Shown in pieces: positions 25,195 through 34,810 of a stretch of 64,000 bases of DNA (position 1 is the stretch's first letter; every line of letters starts with the position of its first letter). The position numbers were made by a program, and so were the translations under genes. The stretch comes from Hahella sp. GTDB lineage: Bacteria > Pseudomonadota > Gammaproteobacteria > Pseudomonadales > Oleiphilaceae. The stretch covers positions 40,759 through 104,758 of the forward strand of contig JANQMN010000073.1 in the NCBI GenBank assembly GCA_028280065.1, read 5' to 3'. The notes below the pieces were generated by a model. The model was given only the letters and a program-made list of their open reading frames with translations, searched no databases and was not told the DNA's origin.

Positions 25195-25667
25195 ACTTTA
25201 ACTTCTTATCGGCTAATTGTAGGTACGTTGCCACTGTCTGACTGATAGATCAATGATACTGTAATGTTAGCTTTTTGGTGTGAATTGGATCTGCATCTGG
25301 AACTAATTTCGGGATTTGAAGATTGAAGCGGATGCGGAGTTCAACTGATTTGGTTTTAACCAGCGTTAGTATTAGGTATGGTTGCGTTTTTTTAAGGAAG
25401 CAGTATGTCTTTCCTTGTTGGATTCCGTGTCCATTGAAGAACTGCTTTCCTGGTGGGTGGAGTGGTGGCGAAGAACCGATTCACTGGTACCCCGAATTTG
25501 TTGCCGTCTGAAATACGTCTATCGGTATGGCGGAATCAAAGTATTTAACCGCTATTGTCACAGCGGGTCGGATCGAATAGCACAGGCGCTGCTGAATCTA
25601 GTGCATGCAGCGATAGAAAGTCTGCAAAATATCGGTAGAAAACCCTATTTATTCGACTAACCAAACA
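25195..25667. other. Gap without a supported gene
   Basis: An open frame at 25382-25660 (+, TTG start, 92 codons, containing SWWVEWWRRTDS) and an overlapping one at 25323 exist, but neither has a ribosome site or a recognisable family. Probably degenerate accessory DNA beside the broken toxin-antitoxin module. Confidence 0.4.
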
Positions 25668-26477
25668 TTAAATTTTGATCCTTTCTAAACGATGATATTC
25701 AACTAAATCTCTAATGAGTTTGTTAACCGTCCTACGATTTTTAGCATTCCTGCCATCAATTGTTTTTGAAATGTACGATAGCAGCATGTAGGTAAACCTA
25801 AACGAGATAGAAATCCCGAACAATCCCGCTCCTAAAAATACAGCAGAAAGAATCCAGGCAAACATCAATTCCGCCGAACCGGTGGATGCATAGAACTCCA
25901 TAAGACTTATCAGTCCATTACTGTCCTTGAAACTCAGGGCTGCGACAGCAGACACAAGAATTACTATCAACGTAAGTATTCTGGGTTTTGCCTCAATGCA
26001 GTAAATCCAGTTAAAAAATCTGTCCAAGTTAAACTCTAGCTCTTTTCTTGTCTTAAATCTCAAGTCGAGTGCTTTAGAAAAGTTATCGGCTAAATCTAAA
26101 AACTCTGTTTCATTCACTGGTAGGTGCTTTTTTAACCATTGACGCTTGATATTGTGGATATTAATGGTCTTGGGATCACAGCCTTCCAGCTGTTTGTTCA
26201 GTTGCTTATAAACAATTCGATTTCTTTTATCTTTAAGCGCTTCAAAGCAGAACAAAAAAGCGCACTCGCACAAAATTAGAAAGTAAAAAGAGGGCATTTT
26301 ATACAGCTGAATTACTGCTTCGGATAGACCTATGTAAAAGAAGCTTATTAAGCTTGCAATAAATGCTATACCAAACAAAGCAGAGCCCCAAAGTAGGGGG
26401 TCTGAATATTTCACTTTGCCTCTGAATTGCTCGAAATCTTCATAGTACTTATTAGCTATAGCATACATTTGAATCAT
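25668..26477 (-). CDS. Hypothetical four-helix membrane protein
   Basis: 269 residues. Membrane helices lie at about 31-50 and 64-80, then a soluble middle section (about 85-165), then helices at about 168-185 and 204-230, with a basic C-terminus. The layout, two helices, a cytoplasmic domain and two helices, resembles membrane sensors or effectors of defence islands, but no family was recognised. Base composition is more A+T-rich than the core genes. It lies between the broken toxin-antitoxin module and the type I restriction locus. Confidence 0.65.
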   Translation of the reverse strand: MIQMYAIANKYYEDFEQFRGKVKYSDPLLWGSALFGIAFIASLISFFYIGLSEAVIQLYKMPSFYFLILCECAFLFCFEALKDKRNRIVYKQLNKQLEGCDPKTINIHNIKRQWLKKHLPVNETEFLDLADNFSKALDLRFKTRKELEFNLDRFFNWIYCIEAKPRILTLIVILVSAVAALSFKDSNGLISLMEFYASTGSAELMFAWILSAVFLGAGLFGISISFRFTYMLLSYISKTIDGRNAKNRRTVNKLIRDLVEYHRLERIKI

Positions 26478-26495
26478 AGTTGGATCTCCGTGAAG

Positions 26496-26693
26496 TCATG
26501 TTTTAGATATTAAGGCCGCGATTATTTGTTCAGGTCCGCTCATTTTTTCTGCTTTCGAAAAGGACGAAAGTTCTGCATGAAAAAGACGCGGATTCGATTC
26601 GAGAAACGAAAAGTTAGTTTCGAATTCGATAGTGGGCGATCTGTGTTTTTCAATCTTCAGTTTTTCAAGATAGTCAGGTAGCTCCACTTGCAT
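26496..26693 (-). CDS. Small hypothetical protein divergent from the restriction operon
   Basis: 65 residues, hydrophilic, MQVELPDYLEKLKIEKHRSP to IIAALISKT, no helix-turn-helix visible. GGAGA lies immediately before the ATG, closer than ideal. It is 18 bp upstream of the membrane-protein gene on the same strand, so the two may form an operon whose promoter shares the palindrome region (26731-26817) with the rightward type I operon. Confidence 0.5.
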   Translation of the reverse strand: MQVELPDYLEKLKIEKHRSPTIEFETNFSFLESNPRLFHAELSSFSKAEKMSGPEQIIAALISKT

Positions 26694-26730
26694 TCTCCGG
26701 TTGATTTACGTGATTTTGCCTTAAAAAATA

Positions 26731-26751
26731 AGCAGCAAATCAGTTGCTGCT
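26731..26751. promoter_or_regulatory. Palindromic operator O1 upstream of the type I RM promoter
   Basis: AGCAGCAA, five bases, TTGCTGCT: eight perfect pairs. It is centred about 60 bp upstream of the predicted transcription start and has the same half-site and spacing as O2 at 26795. Confidence 0.6.
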
Positions 26752-26764
26752 AAAAAAATGATAA

Positions 26765-26794
26765 TTGACAAGGTTTCAAAATGCAAAGTATTAT
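26765..26794 (+). promoter_or_regulatory. Sigma-70 promoter of the type I RM operon
   Basis: TTGACA (26765-26770), an 18-bp spacer, TATTAT (26789-26794); a near-consensus promoter that lies inside the longer reading frame from 26758, which shows that the operon's first gene starts at 26824. Confidence 0.7.
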
Positions 26795-26817
26795 TTGCAA
26801 CAACTTATTTGCTGCAA
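26795..26817. promoter_or_regulatory. Palindromic operator O2 overlapping the start of transcription
   Basis: TTGCAACAA, five bases, TTGCTGCAA: eight of nine pairs. It follows the -10 box directly, a repressor position. Its centre is 65 bp from that of O1. Confidence 0.6.
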
Positions 26818-26823
26818 AATAGA

Positions 26824-27390
26824 ATGAAGTTAAACCAACTTGCTGAAATTATCAGCGGACACCCATTTAGAACCAGGATTACCGATGATCATCGGGGAGA
26901 TACTTGTGTGGTGCAGATGAAAGATCTGATTAGGCACGGAGTAGATTGGAACAACGTTGTAAAGACTCAGGTCGAGCGGGTCAAGGAATCTCGTTACTTG
27001 CAAGAGAACGATATATTGTTAGTGGCCAGAGGTAACCGAAACACGGCAACGCTGCTGGATGAGGTGTTTGGTCCTGCAGTGTGCTCACCGCACTTTTTTC
27101 TGATTCGCACACTACCCAGTTCCGGTGTCGAGCCTGGGTTTTTGAACTGGTACCTTAATCAGTTACCTGCTCAGCAATATTTTGAACGTAGTGCGCAGGG
27201 TAGTGATATTCGTAGTGTACGCCGCGAAGTTCTGGCGGCAATGGAAATCCCTTCGGTTCCGCTAAAGCAGCAATCCACCATTGCTGCTTTAGCAAATACG
27301 CTTTATAAGCACCAGGCAAAACTCCGGGCATTGATTGATAACGACCAACGAATTATGGATGGCATCGCACAATCGCTGGTGTCTGACTAA
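26824..27390 (+). CDS. HsdS-like protein with a single target-recognition domain
   Basis: 188 residues from the ATG at 26824 (MKLNQLAEIISGHPFR), the usual opening of a specificity half (KL..LAEI..G). It shows one recognition domain plus one C-terminal helix (LKQQSTIAALANTLYKHQAKLRALI); a full HsdS, with two of each, is encoded at 30184. It stands 22 bp upstream of hsdM. It may act as an alternative half-subunit that dimerises to give another specificity, as short S proteins do in some type I systems, or be a leftover. The longer frame from 26758 would run through the promoter. Confidence 0.7.
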   Translation: MKLNQLAEIISGHPFRTRITDDHRGDTCVVQMKDLIRHGVDWNNVVKTQVERVKESRYLQENDILLVARGNRNTATLLDEVFGPAVCSPHFFLIRTLPSSGVEPGFLNWYLNQLPAQQYFERSAQGSDIRSVRREVLAAMEIPSVPLKQQSTIAALANTLYKHQAKLRALIDNDQRIMDGIAQSLVSD

Positions 27391-27412
27391 TGATTAAAGG
27401 CTACCCATTTAC

Positions 27413-28993
27413 ATGAATACAACTTCAGAACAAAACACCAGTGTTAATCAGGATGAAATCAACAAAGCCGTCTGGGCTGCTTGTGACACCTTCAGGGGTA
27501 CCGTAGATCCCAGCATTTATAAAGACTTTGTTCTTACCATGCTGTTTCTCAAATATCTCAGTGATGTGTGGCAGGATCACTACGAGACATACAAAGAAGA
27601 ATATGGGGATCACCACGAACTGATTGAAGAGATGATGAAAAACGAGCGCTTCCATCTGCCGGAAAATGCGAATTTTTATGTGCTATACGGCAAACGCCAT
27701 GAACCGGGTAATGGTGAACGCATAGACAAAGCCCTGCATGCCATTGAAGAAGCTAATATCAACAAACTCCGCGACGTGTTCCAGGATATCAGCTTTAATT
27801 CCAACAAGCTCGGTGAAGAGAAGCAGAAAAACGATATTCTTAAACACTTGCTGCAAGACTTCGCTAAAGATGAGCTTAACCTGCGTCCCTCCCGTGTAGG
27901 CAATCTGGATGTTATTGGCAACGCCTACGAATTTCTGATCAAGAACTTTGCCGCGACCTCCGGCAAGAAAGCAGGTGAATTTTATACCCCGCCGGAAGTC
28001 TCGGAGTTAATAGCGGAACTCGTTGACCCGCAGGAGGGCGATGAAATCTGTGATCCCACCTGCGGGTCCGGCTCCCTGTTAATGAAGTGTGGCAATCAGG
28101 TTAAAAAGCATTTTAACGGTTCGAAGAAATATGCGCTCTTTGGCCAGGAAGCCATTGGCAGTACCTGGGCTCTGGCAAAAATGAACATGTTTCTGCACGG
28201 CGAAGACAATCACCGGATTGAATGGGGGGACACGATCCGTAACCCCAAACTCACCGGCGATAATGCTAATGACAGAGAAGACAGCCTCAAACATTTTGAC
28301 GTGGTCGTTGCCAACCCGCCATTCTCGTTAGAAAAATGGGGTGTCGAAGTGGCTGAAGATGATAAGTTTTCCCGCTTCCGTCGCGGTATTCCACCCAAAA
28401 CCAAAGGCGACTATGCCTTCGTTACCCATATGATTGAAACCATGAAACCTGCTTCCCCAGGTAGAAGAGGGGGACGTATGGGTGTAGTGGTTCCGCACGG
28501 GGTTTTATTCCGAGGCTCGAGTGAAGGAAAGATTCGAACGAAGCTCATTGAAGAAAATCTACTGGATGCCGTGATCGGTCTGCCAGAAAAGCTTTTTTAT
28601 GGCACCGGCATTCCTGCCGCCGTTTTGATCTTTAAGAAAAACAAGACCGACCCCGTCACAGGCTTGGTCGATAATTCTGTGCTGTTTATTGATGCCAGCC
28701 GGAATTACAAAGACGGTAAGAATCAAAATTTTCTCACTGATAAGAATGTAGAAACCATTGTCGAAACCTACCAGGCACGTAAGAACGTCGATAAGTATGC
28801 TTACCTGGCCTCAATAGAAGAGATCAGAGAAAACGACTTTAACCTCAACATTCCCCGCTATGTGGATACCTTCGAAGAGGAAGAAGAGATTGACCTGATG
28901 GCCGTGCGGCAAGAACGTGAGGCGTTAAAACAACAGCTCGCTGAACTCGAAATCCAAATGGATGGCTACCTGGCAGAACTGGGCTATGAGTAA
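27413..28993 (+). CDS. hsdM: Type I restriction-modification system, methyltransferase subunit
   Basis: 526 residues. The HsdM N-terminal helical domain (AVWAACDTFRGTVDPSIYKDFVLTMLFLKYL) is followed by the N6-adenine methylase core with SAM motif DPTCGSGSLL (near 214) and catalytic NPPF (near 301), then a C-terminal coiled coil (REALKQQLAELEIQMDGYL) that contacts HsdS. It methylates adenine in the target chosen by HsdS. The end overlaps the next gene by 8 bp. Confidence 0.95.
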   Translation: MNTTSEQNTSVNQDEINKAVWAACDTFRGTVDPSIYKDFVLTMLFLKYLSDVWQDHYETYKEEYGDHHELIEEMMKNERFHLPENANFYVLYGKRHEPGNGERIDKALHAIEEANINKLRDVFQDISFNSNKLGEEKQKNDILKHLLQDFAKDELNLRPSRVGNLDVIGNAYEFLIKNFAATSGKKAGEFYTPPEVSELIAELVDPQEGDEICDPTCGSGSLLMKCGNQVKKHFNGSKKYALFGQEAIGSTWALAKMNMFLHGEDNHRIEWGDTIRNPKLTGDNANDREDSLKHFDVVVANPPFSLEKWGVEVAEDDKFSRFRRGIPPKTKGDYAFVTHMIETMKPASPGRRGGRMGVVVPHGVLFRGSSEGKIRTKLIEENLLDAVIGLPEKLFYGTGIPAAVLIFKKNKTDPVTGLVDNSVLFIDASRNYKDGKNQNFLTDKNVETIVETYQARKNVDKYAYLASIEEIRENDFNLNIPRYVDTFEEEEEIDLMAVRQEREALKQQLAELEIQMDGYLAELGYE

Positions 28994-30083
28994 AGATCGT
29001 AAAACCAGAGGGAATCCTAAGCATCCCAATGCCGTAATGCCGGCTCCAGTCGACCTTGTGGAAATGCCTGAATCCTACGTAGCGCTGTTGGCTAAGCTCA
29101 AACAAGAAATCACTCAGGCAAGATTACGAACTGTTCAATCAGCCAACAGACAAATGATACTGCTTTACTGGCAGATTGGGCGAGAAATCCTCGACCGGCA
29201 AGGCAAGCAGGCTTGGGGGGCCAAAGTCATTGATCGTCTGTCTTATGACTTGAAGAAAGCCTTCCCCGAGATGAGCGGTTTCAGCCCCAGAAACCTGAAG
29301 TATATGAGAAAATTTGCCGATTCCTGGCCTGATCAGGAATTTGTGCAACGGACCGTTGCACATTTAGCATGGGGGAGCAATTTAACGCTTTTAGATAAGC
29401 TAAAAACCCCGGAAGAACGCTTGTGGTATGCCAGCCAAACGTTAACGAATGGCTGGAGTCGGGATGTACTCCAAATTCAAATTGAATCTGGGTTACATCA
29501 TCGACAAGGCATCAGCCAGAATAATTTTCCAACAACATTGCCGCCGATACAATCTGATATGGCGACACAAATCTTTAAAGATCCCTATCTGTTTGACTTT
29601 ATTGGTACCGACTCCCCTAGAAGAGAAACCGAGTTAGAAGCCTCGCTCCTCGAACACTTAGAGCATTTTTTATTAGAGCTGGGACAAGGCTTTGCCTTTG
29701 TGGGCAGGCAAGTGCATTTGGAAGTCGGCGATGAAGACTTTTATGCAGATCTGCTCTTTTATCACTTAACGCTCCGCTGTTATGTGGTCATCGAATTAAA
29801 GATGGGGAAGTTCAACCCTGGCTTTGTCAGCCAGTTGAATATGTATCAAACAATCGTAGATGAGCAACTTCGCCACCCAGATGATAAACAGACCATTGGA
29901 TTGTTGCTGGTAAAAGAGAAAAACAACCTGATTGTTGAATATGCGTTGGCAGGATTCAACAAGCCGATTGGCGTCTCAGAGTGGCAGCAGCATATAACTC
30001 AAAATTTGCCCGATGAATTGAAAAGCAGTTTGCCAACTATTGAGCAGATAGAGCGGGAATTGAAGGAAGAAGATGATCAATGA
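28986..30083 (+). CDS. DUF1016/YhcG-type PD-(D/E)xK nuclease
   Basis: 365 residues from the ATG at 28986 (ATGAGTAAAG), overlapping the hsdM stop by 8 bp; the longer frame from 28962 is unnecessary. An N-terminal DUF1016 helical domain (LIYWQIGREILDRQ-like LLYWQIGREILDRQ, GFSPRNLKYMRKFAD) precedes the nuclease domain: HLEVGDEDFYADLLFYH supplies the acidic residues and YVVIELKMGKF the ExK. Such genes are frequent passengers in type I RM operons. Their role is unsettled, perhaps an extra nuclease against unmodified or damaged DNA. The frame is intact. Confidence 0.88.
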   Translation: MSKDRKTRGNPKHPNAVMPAPVDLVEMPESYVALLAKLKQEITQARLRTVQSANRQMILLYWQIGREILDRQGKQAWGAKVIDRLSYDLKKAFPEMSGFSPRNLKYMRKFADSWPDQEFVQRTVAHLAWGSNLTLLDKLKTPEERLWYASQTLTNGWSRDVLQIQIESGLHHRQGISQNNFPTTLPPIQSDMATQIFKDPYLFDFIGTDSPRRETELEASLLEHLEHFLLELGQGFAFVGRQVHLEVGDEDFYADLLFYHLTLRCYVVIELKMGKFNPGFVSQLNMYQTIVDEQLRHPDDKQTIGLLLVKEKNNLIVEYALAGFNKPIGVSEWQQHITQNLPDELKSSLPTIEQIERELKEEDDQ

Positions 30084-30183
30084 TTCTTAACTATGGCGAA
30101 TTTGCCAAAAATTTCCTGTTGGTATTGCAAACTCAGCTGCCTCAATTGAAAGTAAAAACCAAGGTGTTTGGAGGAGTTTGGCT

Positions 30184-31518
30184 ATGATTCCTGAAATAAA
30201 GAAATGGTCAACTATTGAAGCCATAAAGGCTATAAGCTCAGACTGGCCGATTAAGCCGTTGCTGTCCTTTGCAAATAAAGATAAGAATAGTTTTGTGAAC
30301 GGACCATTTGGAAGTGATTTGCTATCTTCTGAGCTGCAGGATACAGGCGTGCCAGTGTTATATATAAGGGATATCAAATCTGGCCGTTATCAAAGAAAAT
30401 CAACCGTGTGTGTCAGCGAAGGAAAAGCAAATTCCTTAAAAGCCTGTCAGACTGCTTATGGTGATGTAATTGTAAGTAAAGTAGGAGATCCGCCGTGTGA
30501 AGCAGCAGTTTATAATGACGAGTTAATTGGAATAGTCACTCAAGATGTCATTAGGATTAAAACGACTTCTTTTCAAAACTCAACTTTTCTCGCTTATCTA
30601 ATAAATAGTGATATATGTAAGCGGCAAGTTAAAAGCATTAAAATTTCAGGGACTAGGGAAAGAGTTTCTCTTACTGACTTTAAGAAGTTGAAATTACCCT
30701 TTCCTAGCGATCCAGAACAAACAAAAATCGCCCAAATCCTTTCCACCTGGGACAAAGCCATTGAAACCGTCGAAAAGCTTATTGAAAACAGCAAACAGCA
30801 GAAAAAAGCCCTGATGCAACAACTGTTGACGGGGAAGAAGCGGTTTAAGGAGTTTGGGGTGCCTGCGAAGGATGGGGAGTTGCCTGAGGGGTGGGTACAG
30901 TCGAGCGCAGGTGAGAATGTTGACCTACTTTCTGGCTTTGCTTTTCCGAGTTCGAAATATCAAGGAAGTGGGATAAAACTACTCCGAGGGATTAATATCA
31001 CTTGCGGGGCATTGCGCTGGAGAGAAGGTGATATCAAGTTTTGGCCCAATGCCAGAGATTATGAAAAATATATTCTAGAAGTCAATGACGTTGTAATTAG
31101 CATGGATGGATCTCTAGTTGGGAGAAACTATTCTTTAATTACGAAAGAGAACTATGAGCCAATGCTCCTTTTGCAAAGAGTTGCGAGGTTGCGATGTAAA
31201 GATAGGCTGCATCACAACTACCTCTATCTTCACATTGCGTCTCCCAGATTCGAAAATTATGTTGATGTGGTAAAAACCATAACGGCTATTCCTCATATTT
31301 CAGCAAAAGATATTCGAAGTTATCCATTGTCTTTACCACCATTTGAGGAGCAGTTGCGAATAGAAAATGTGCTAATGAATGCGCAAGCAGAAATAGACTT
31401 GCAAGAGAACAAGCTGATAAAGCTAATAACAGAAAAAAAAGCCCTAATGCAACAACTCCTAACCGGCAAACGCCGCGTCAAAATCGATACCGACGAGCCC
31501 GCCACAGCAACTGCCTAA
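30184..31518 (+). CDS. hsdS: Type I restriction-modification system, specificity subunit
   Basis: 444 residues from the ATG at 30184, with GGAGGAG upstream. There are two target-recognition domains (about 20-190 and 230-405), each followed by a conserved helix that sets the distance between half-sites. The helices end in near-identical peptides, KKALMQQLLTGKKRFK and KKALMQQLLTGKRRVK, encoded by DNA repeats near 30,799 and 31,434, which are potential recombination points for swapping domains. It is preceded by a 100-bp non-coding gap after the DUF1016 gene. The first recognition domain is A+T-rich compared with its surroundings, a sign of domain exchange. Confidence 0.93.
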   Translation: MIPEIKKWSTIEAIKAISSDWPIKPLLSFANKDKNSFVNGPFGSDLLSSELQDTGVPVLYIRDIKSGRYQRKSTVCVSEGKANSLKACQTAYGDVIVSKVGDPPCEAAVYNDELIGIVTQDVIRIKTTSFQNSTFLAYLINSDICKRQVKSIKISGTRERVSLTDFKKLKLPFPSDPEQTKIAQILSTWDKAIETVEKLIENSKQQKKALMQQLLTGKKRFKEFGVPAKDGELPEGWVQSSAGENVDLLSGFAFPSSKYQGSGIKLLRGINITCGALRWREGDIKFWPNARDYEKYILEVNDVVISMDGSLVGRNYSLITKENYEPMLLLQRVARLRCKDRLHHNYLYLHIASPRFENYVDVVKTITAIPHISAKDIRSYPLSLPPFEEQLRIENVLMNAQAEIDLQENKLIKLITEKKALMQQLLTGKRRVKIDTDEPATATA

Positions 31519-31527
31519 GGAGTCCCT

Positions 31528-34500
31528 ATGAGCCACCTCCCCGAAACCAAGGAAGACTACAGCTCTAAGATTCCGGCAATCAAAACTCTAATGGCCCTGG
31601 GTTGGCAGTATCTCTCTCCGGCGGAATGTATAAATAAACGCGGCAATAATCGAGAGGTCTTGCTTAAAGACGAGTTGATCGAACAACTGAAATCCCGTCG
31701 CTTTGAATACAAAGGCGAAGAGTACCCGCTTTCTAACAACGCCATCGACCAAATCGTGCGGGAAATAGCCTCTCCAGGCTTAAATGAAGGTTTATTGACC
31801 GCCAACGAACGCATCTATGACAAACTTTGTTTAGGTGTGACGGTGACCGAGTTTATCGACGGCAAAAAACACCAGCCCACTATACCTGTTATCGACTGGC
31901 GACCAGAGGGTAAAAATACATTTCAGGTGACCGAAGAGCTAGAAGTGTTAGCTACCAACGGCACCCATACCCGCAGGCCCGATATTGTCTGTTATGTGAA
32001 TGGTATTCCCCTGGTGGTCATTGAAGCCAAGCGCCCTGATTCGGGTAACCCCAACAAGAATCGGGTGGATGAAGGCGTGAGTCAAAACATTCGCAATCAA
32101 AAGAATGACGAAATTCCTCAGCTTTTTGCTTATGCCCAATTACTTCTGGCTATAAGCGGTACAGATGGTCGTTATGGTACTACCAAGACTCCGTCCAAAT
32201 TCTGGACGATCTGGCGAGAGGAGGAATTCACCGAAGCTCACTTTAGCCGTATTAAAAATACCAAACAGCCCGAACCGGTTAATAACGACTTTTTTGGTGT
32301 GCGCGAAGTGGAAGCCAAATACTTTGCTGGCTTAGAAGCGAAGAGGCAACTACCGACGGATCAGGACAGGCTGCTGATCAGTTTATTGTCCCATGAACGT
32401 TTACTGGAATTTATTCGCTTCTTTATTTTGTTTGATAGAAAAGTTGGCAAGATTGCTGCCCGCTACCAACAAGCTTTTGGTATCAAAGCTCTCATTGAAC
32501 GTGTGAATCTACGTAATGGTTCAGGCGGACGCGAAGGCGGGGTTATTTGGCACACTACCGGTTCCGGTAAATCCTTTACCATGGTGTTTCTTACGAAAGC
32601 CTTGCTTCTACATGACTCCCTTAAGGAATGTCGGGTACTAGTGGTCACCGACCGTATCGATCTTGAGAAGCAGCTCTCGAAAACCTTTTTATCCGGCGGT
32701 GCCTTCGGTTCTAAAATCGCCACTAAAAAAGAGGGCGCGAAAACCCGTGTAACCACGGGTAAGGATCTCGCTAAGCGTATTGGTAAGGGTAATGAGCGCA
32801 TAATTTTCTCTATCATCAACAAATTTAATACCGCCTCCAAACAACCTGAATGCTATAACCCCTCCGACAATATCATCGTACTGATCGACGAAGGCCATCG
32901 TAGCCAGGGCGGTGAAAACCACGAACGTATGCGCAAAGCCCTGCCCAACGCTGCCTACGTAGCCTTTACCGGTACGCCGCTGCTAAAGGATGATAAGACC
33001 ACCAACAAATTCGGCCCCATCGTTCACGCCTACACCATGCAGCGAGCAGTGGAGGACCAAACGGTAACGCCCTTGCTTTATGAAGAGCGCAAACAGATTC
33101 TCGATGTGAACGCCAACGCCATTGATCGTTGGTTCGAGAAATTAACCGCTTCACTGTCTGAAGAGCAGCAACGGGATCTTAAAAAGAAGTTTTCCAAAAA
33201 GGGCGTCGTTTATGGCTCTGAAAACCGCCTGGAACTGATCGCCTGGGATATCGCCATGCACTTCAGGGAGAACTTTAAAAAGCTGGATCTAGGTTTGAAG
33301 GGGCAACTTGCCACCGATAGCAAACTGGCTGCCATTCGCTACCAACAAATGCTGAAGACCACGGGATTGGTTACCAGTGCTGTGGTGATCTCACCGCCGG
33401 ATACCCGTGAAGGCCATAAAGAGGTGGATGAGTCGAAACTGCCGGAAGTCCAGCAATGGTGGAAGGTTACTGTCGGCAATAATGCCGAAAACTACGAACG
33501 GGACGTCATCGAAGATTTTGGTACCGAAGGCCCACCGGACATTTTAATTGTGGTGGACAAGTTGCTCACCGGCTTTGATGAACCAAAGAATGCCGTACTC
33601 TATATCGACAAGCCCTTGAAAGAGCATAATCTGATTCAAGCCATTGCACGGGTTAACCGCTTGCACGAAGAGAAACAATACGGCTTGCTGATTGATTATC
33701 GCGGCATCTTAAAAGAGCTGGATACCGCCATAGCCGACTATCAAGATCTTGAAAAGCGCACCCAGGGCGGATACGACATTGATGACCTTGAGGGTCTCTA
33801 CGCTCAAATCAGCACCGAGTACAAACGTCTGCCAGCACTACAGGATAAACTCTGGGCCATTTTTGTCAGCATCGACAACCGCAAGGATCTGGAGCAGTAC
33901 CGGCAGATCCTGGTCCCCAGGTATGTACAGGATGACGAAGGCCATGATTATGATACCCGGCAAAGCGTGCGAGAAGACTTCTATGAAGCCCTAACCGAAT
34001 TCGGTATGTGCCTGAAATTGGCATTGTCCTCCCGCAGCTTTTTTGAGGATAGAAGTTTTACCGATGAGATCATTCAGACTTATAAAGACGATCTGCGATT
34101 CTTCACCAATCTGCGCAAAATTGCCAAACAAGACGCCCACGAAACCGTGGACTACAGTGCCTATGATGAGCAGATTCGTCGCTTAGTGGACAAGCATGTC
34201 GTCGGTGAGTCCATTGTCGATCCGGAAGGCGTGATTCTGGTGAATGAAATGGGCAAAGTGAAACCCGAAGAATGGTCGGAAGAGAAAACACGCAACGAAA
34301 CGGACATTATCAAAACGCGTATCAAGAAAACTATCGAACAAGCTCTGGCCGATGATCCCTATGCGCAGAAAGTCTTTTCGGAGTTGCTGAAAGAAGTGAT
34401 CAGCGAGGCGGAATCGTTATTTGATTACCCCCATAAGCAATACACACTGTTTGCGGAGCTGGAGGAAAAGCTAACCAACAGAGATATCAACGAGCTACCC

Positions 34501-34809
34501 GAGGTATTTAAAGACAATCTTCATGCGCAGGCCTACTATGGCGCGTTCAGGTTAGTGTTAGGTGATAATCACTTCGCGAACATTGAGGAAGTGGCTCACC
34601 AAACCCTGATAGACGAGGCCTTTGCCCTTGATGAAATTGTCCAGACAGCCGTCGCTGAGCATTCGCTCAACCCACAGAATATCGAATCAGAAATACGCAA
34701 AAATAGCCTGCCTCGGTTGTTTAAAACTATAGGGTTAGACAATGCTAAAGATGTGATTGATAAAGTGATTGATATCACTCGTGTGGGTCTGAATCAGGGA
34801 GGTCAATGA
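31528..34809 (+). CDS. hsdR: Type I restriction-modification system, restriction/translocation subunit
   Basis: 1093 residues. The N-terminal nuclease domain has RRPDIVCYVNGIPLVVIEAKRP (PD...ExK, about 150-170), and the SF2 motor has Walker A HTTGSGKS (near 343), LIDEGHRSQGG (Walker B form) and AFTGTPLL. C-terminal helices bind the methylase core. It translocates and cuts unmodified DNA. AAGGAG precedes the ATG. The frame is intact, so the system looks functional. Confidence 0.95.
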   Translation: MSHLPETKEDYSSKIPAIKTLMALGWQYLSPAECINKRGNNREVLLKDELIEQLKSRRFEYKGEEYPLSNNAIDQIVREIASPGLNEGLLTANERIYDKLCLGVTVTEFIDGKKHQPTIPVIDWRPEGKNTFQVTEELEVLATNGTHTRRPDIVCYVNGIPLVVIEAKRPDSGNPNKNRVDEGVSQNIRNQKNDEIPQLFAYAQLLLAISGTDGRYGTTKTPSKFWTIWREEEFTEAHFSRIKNTKQPEPVNNDFFGVREVEAKYFAGLEAKRQLPTDQDRLLISLLSHERLLEFIRFFILFDRKVGKIAARYQQAFGIKALIERVNLRNGSGGREGGVIWHTTGSGKSFTMVFLTKALLLHDSLKECRVLVVTDRIDLEKQLSKTFLSGGAFGSKIATKKEGAKTRVTTGKDLAKRIGKGNERIIFSIINKFNTASKQPECYNPSDNIIVLIDEGHRSQGGENHERMRKALPNAAYVAFTGTPLLKDDKTTNKFGPIVHAYTMQRAVEDQTVTPLLYEERKQILDVNANAIDRWFEKLTASLSEEQQRDLKKKFSKKGVVYGSENRLELIAWDIAMHFRENFKKLDLGLKGQLATDSKLAAIRYQQMLKTTGLVTSAVVISPPDTREGHKEVDESKLPEVQQWWKVTVGNNAENYERDVIEDFGTEGPPDILIVVDKLLTGFDEPKNAVLYIDKPLKEHNLIQAIARVNRLHEEKQYGLLIDYRGILKELDTAIADYQDLEKRTQGGYDIDDLEGLYAQISTEYKRLPALQDKLWAIFVSIDNRKDLEQYRQILVPRYVQDDEGHDYDTRQSVREDFYEALTEFGMCLKLALSSRSFFEDRSFTDEIIQTYKDDLRFFTNLRKIAKQDAHETVDYSAYDEQIRRLVDKHVVGESIVDPEGVILVNEMGKVKPEEWSEEKTRNETDIIKTRIKKTIEQALADDPYAQKVFSELLKEVISEAESLFDYPHKQYTLFAELEEKLTNRDINELPEVFKDNLHAQAYYGAFRLVLGDNHFANIEEVAHQTLIDEAFALDEIVQTAVAEHSLNPQNIESEIRKNSLPRLFKTIGLDNAKDVIDKVIDITRVGLNQGGQ

Positions 34810-34810
34810 G

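Noticed and set aside
25382..25660. 92-codon rightward frame near the broken toxin-antitoxin module
   Set aside because: TTG start, no ribosome site, unusual Trp/Cys content, no family resemblance.
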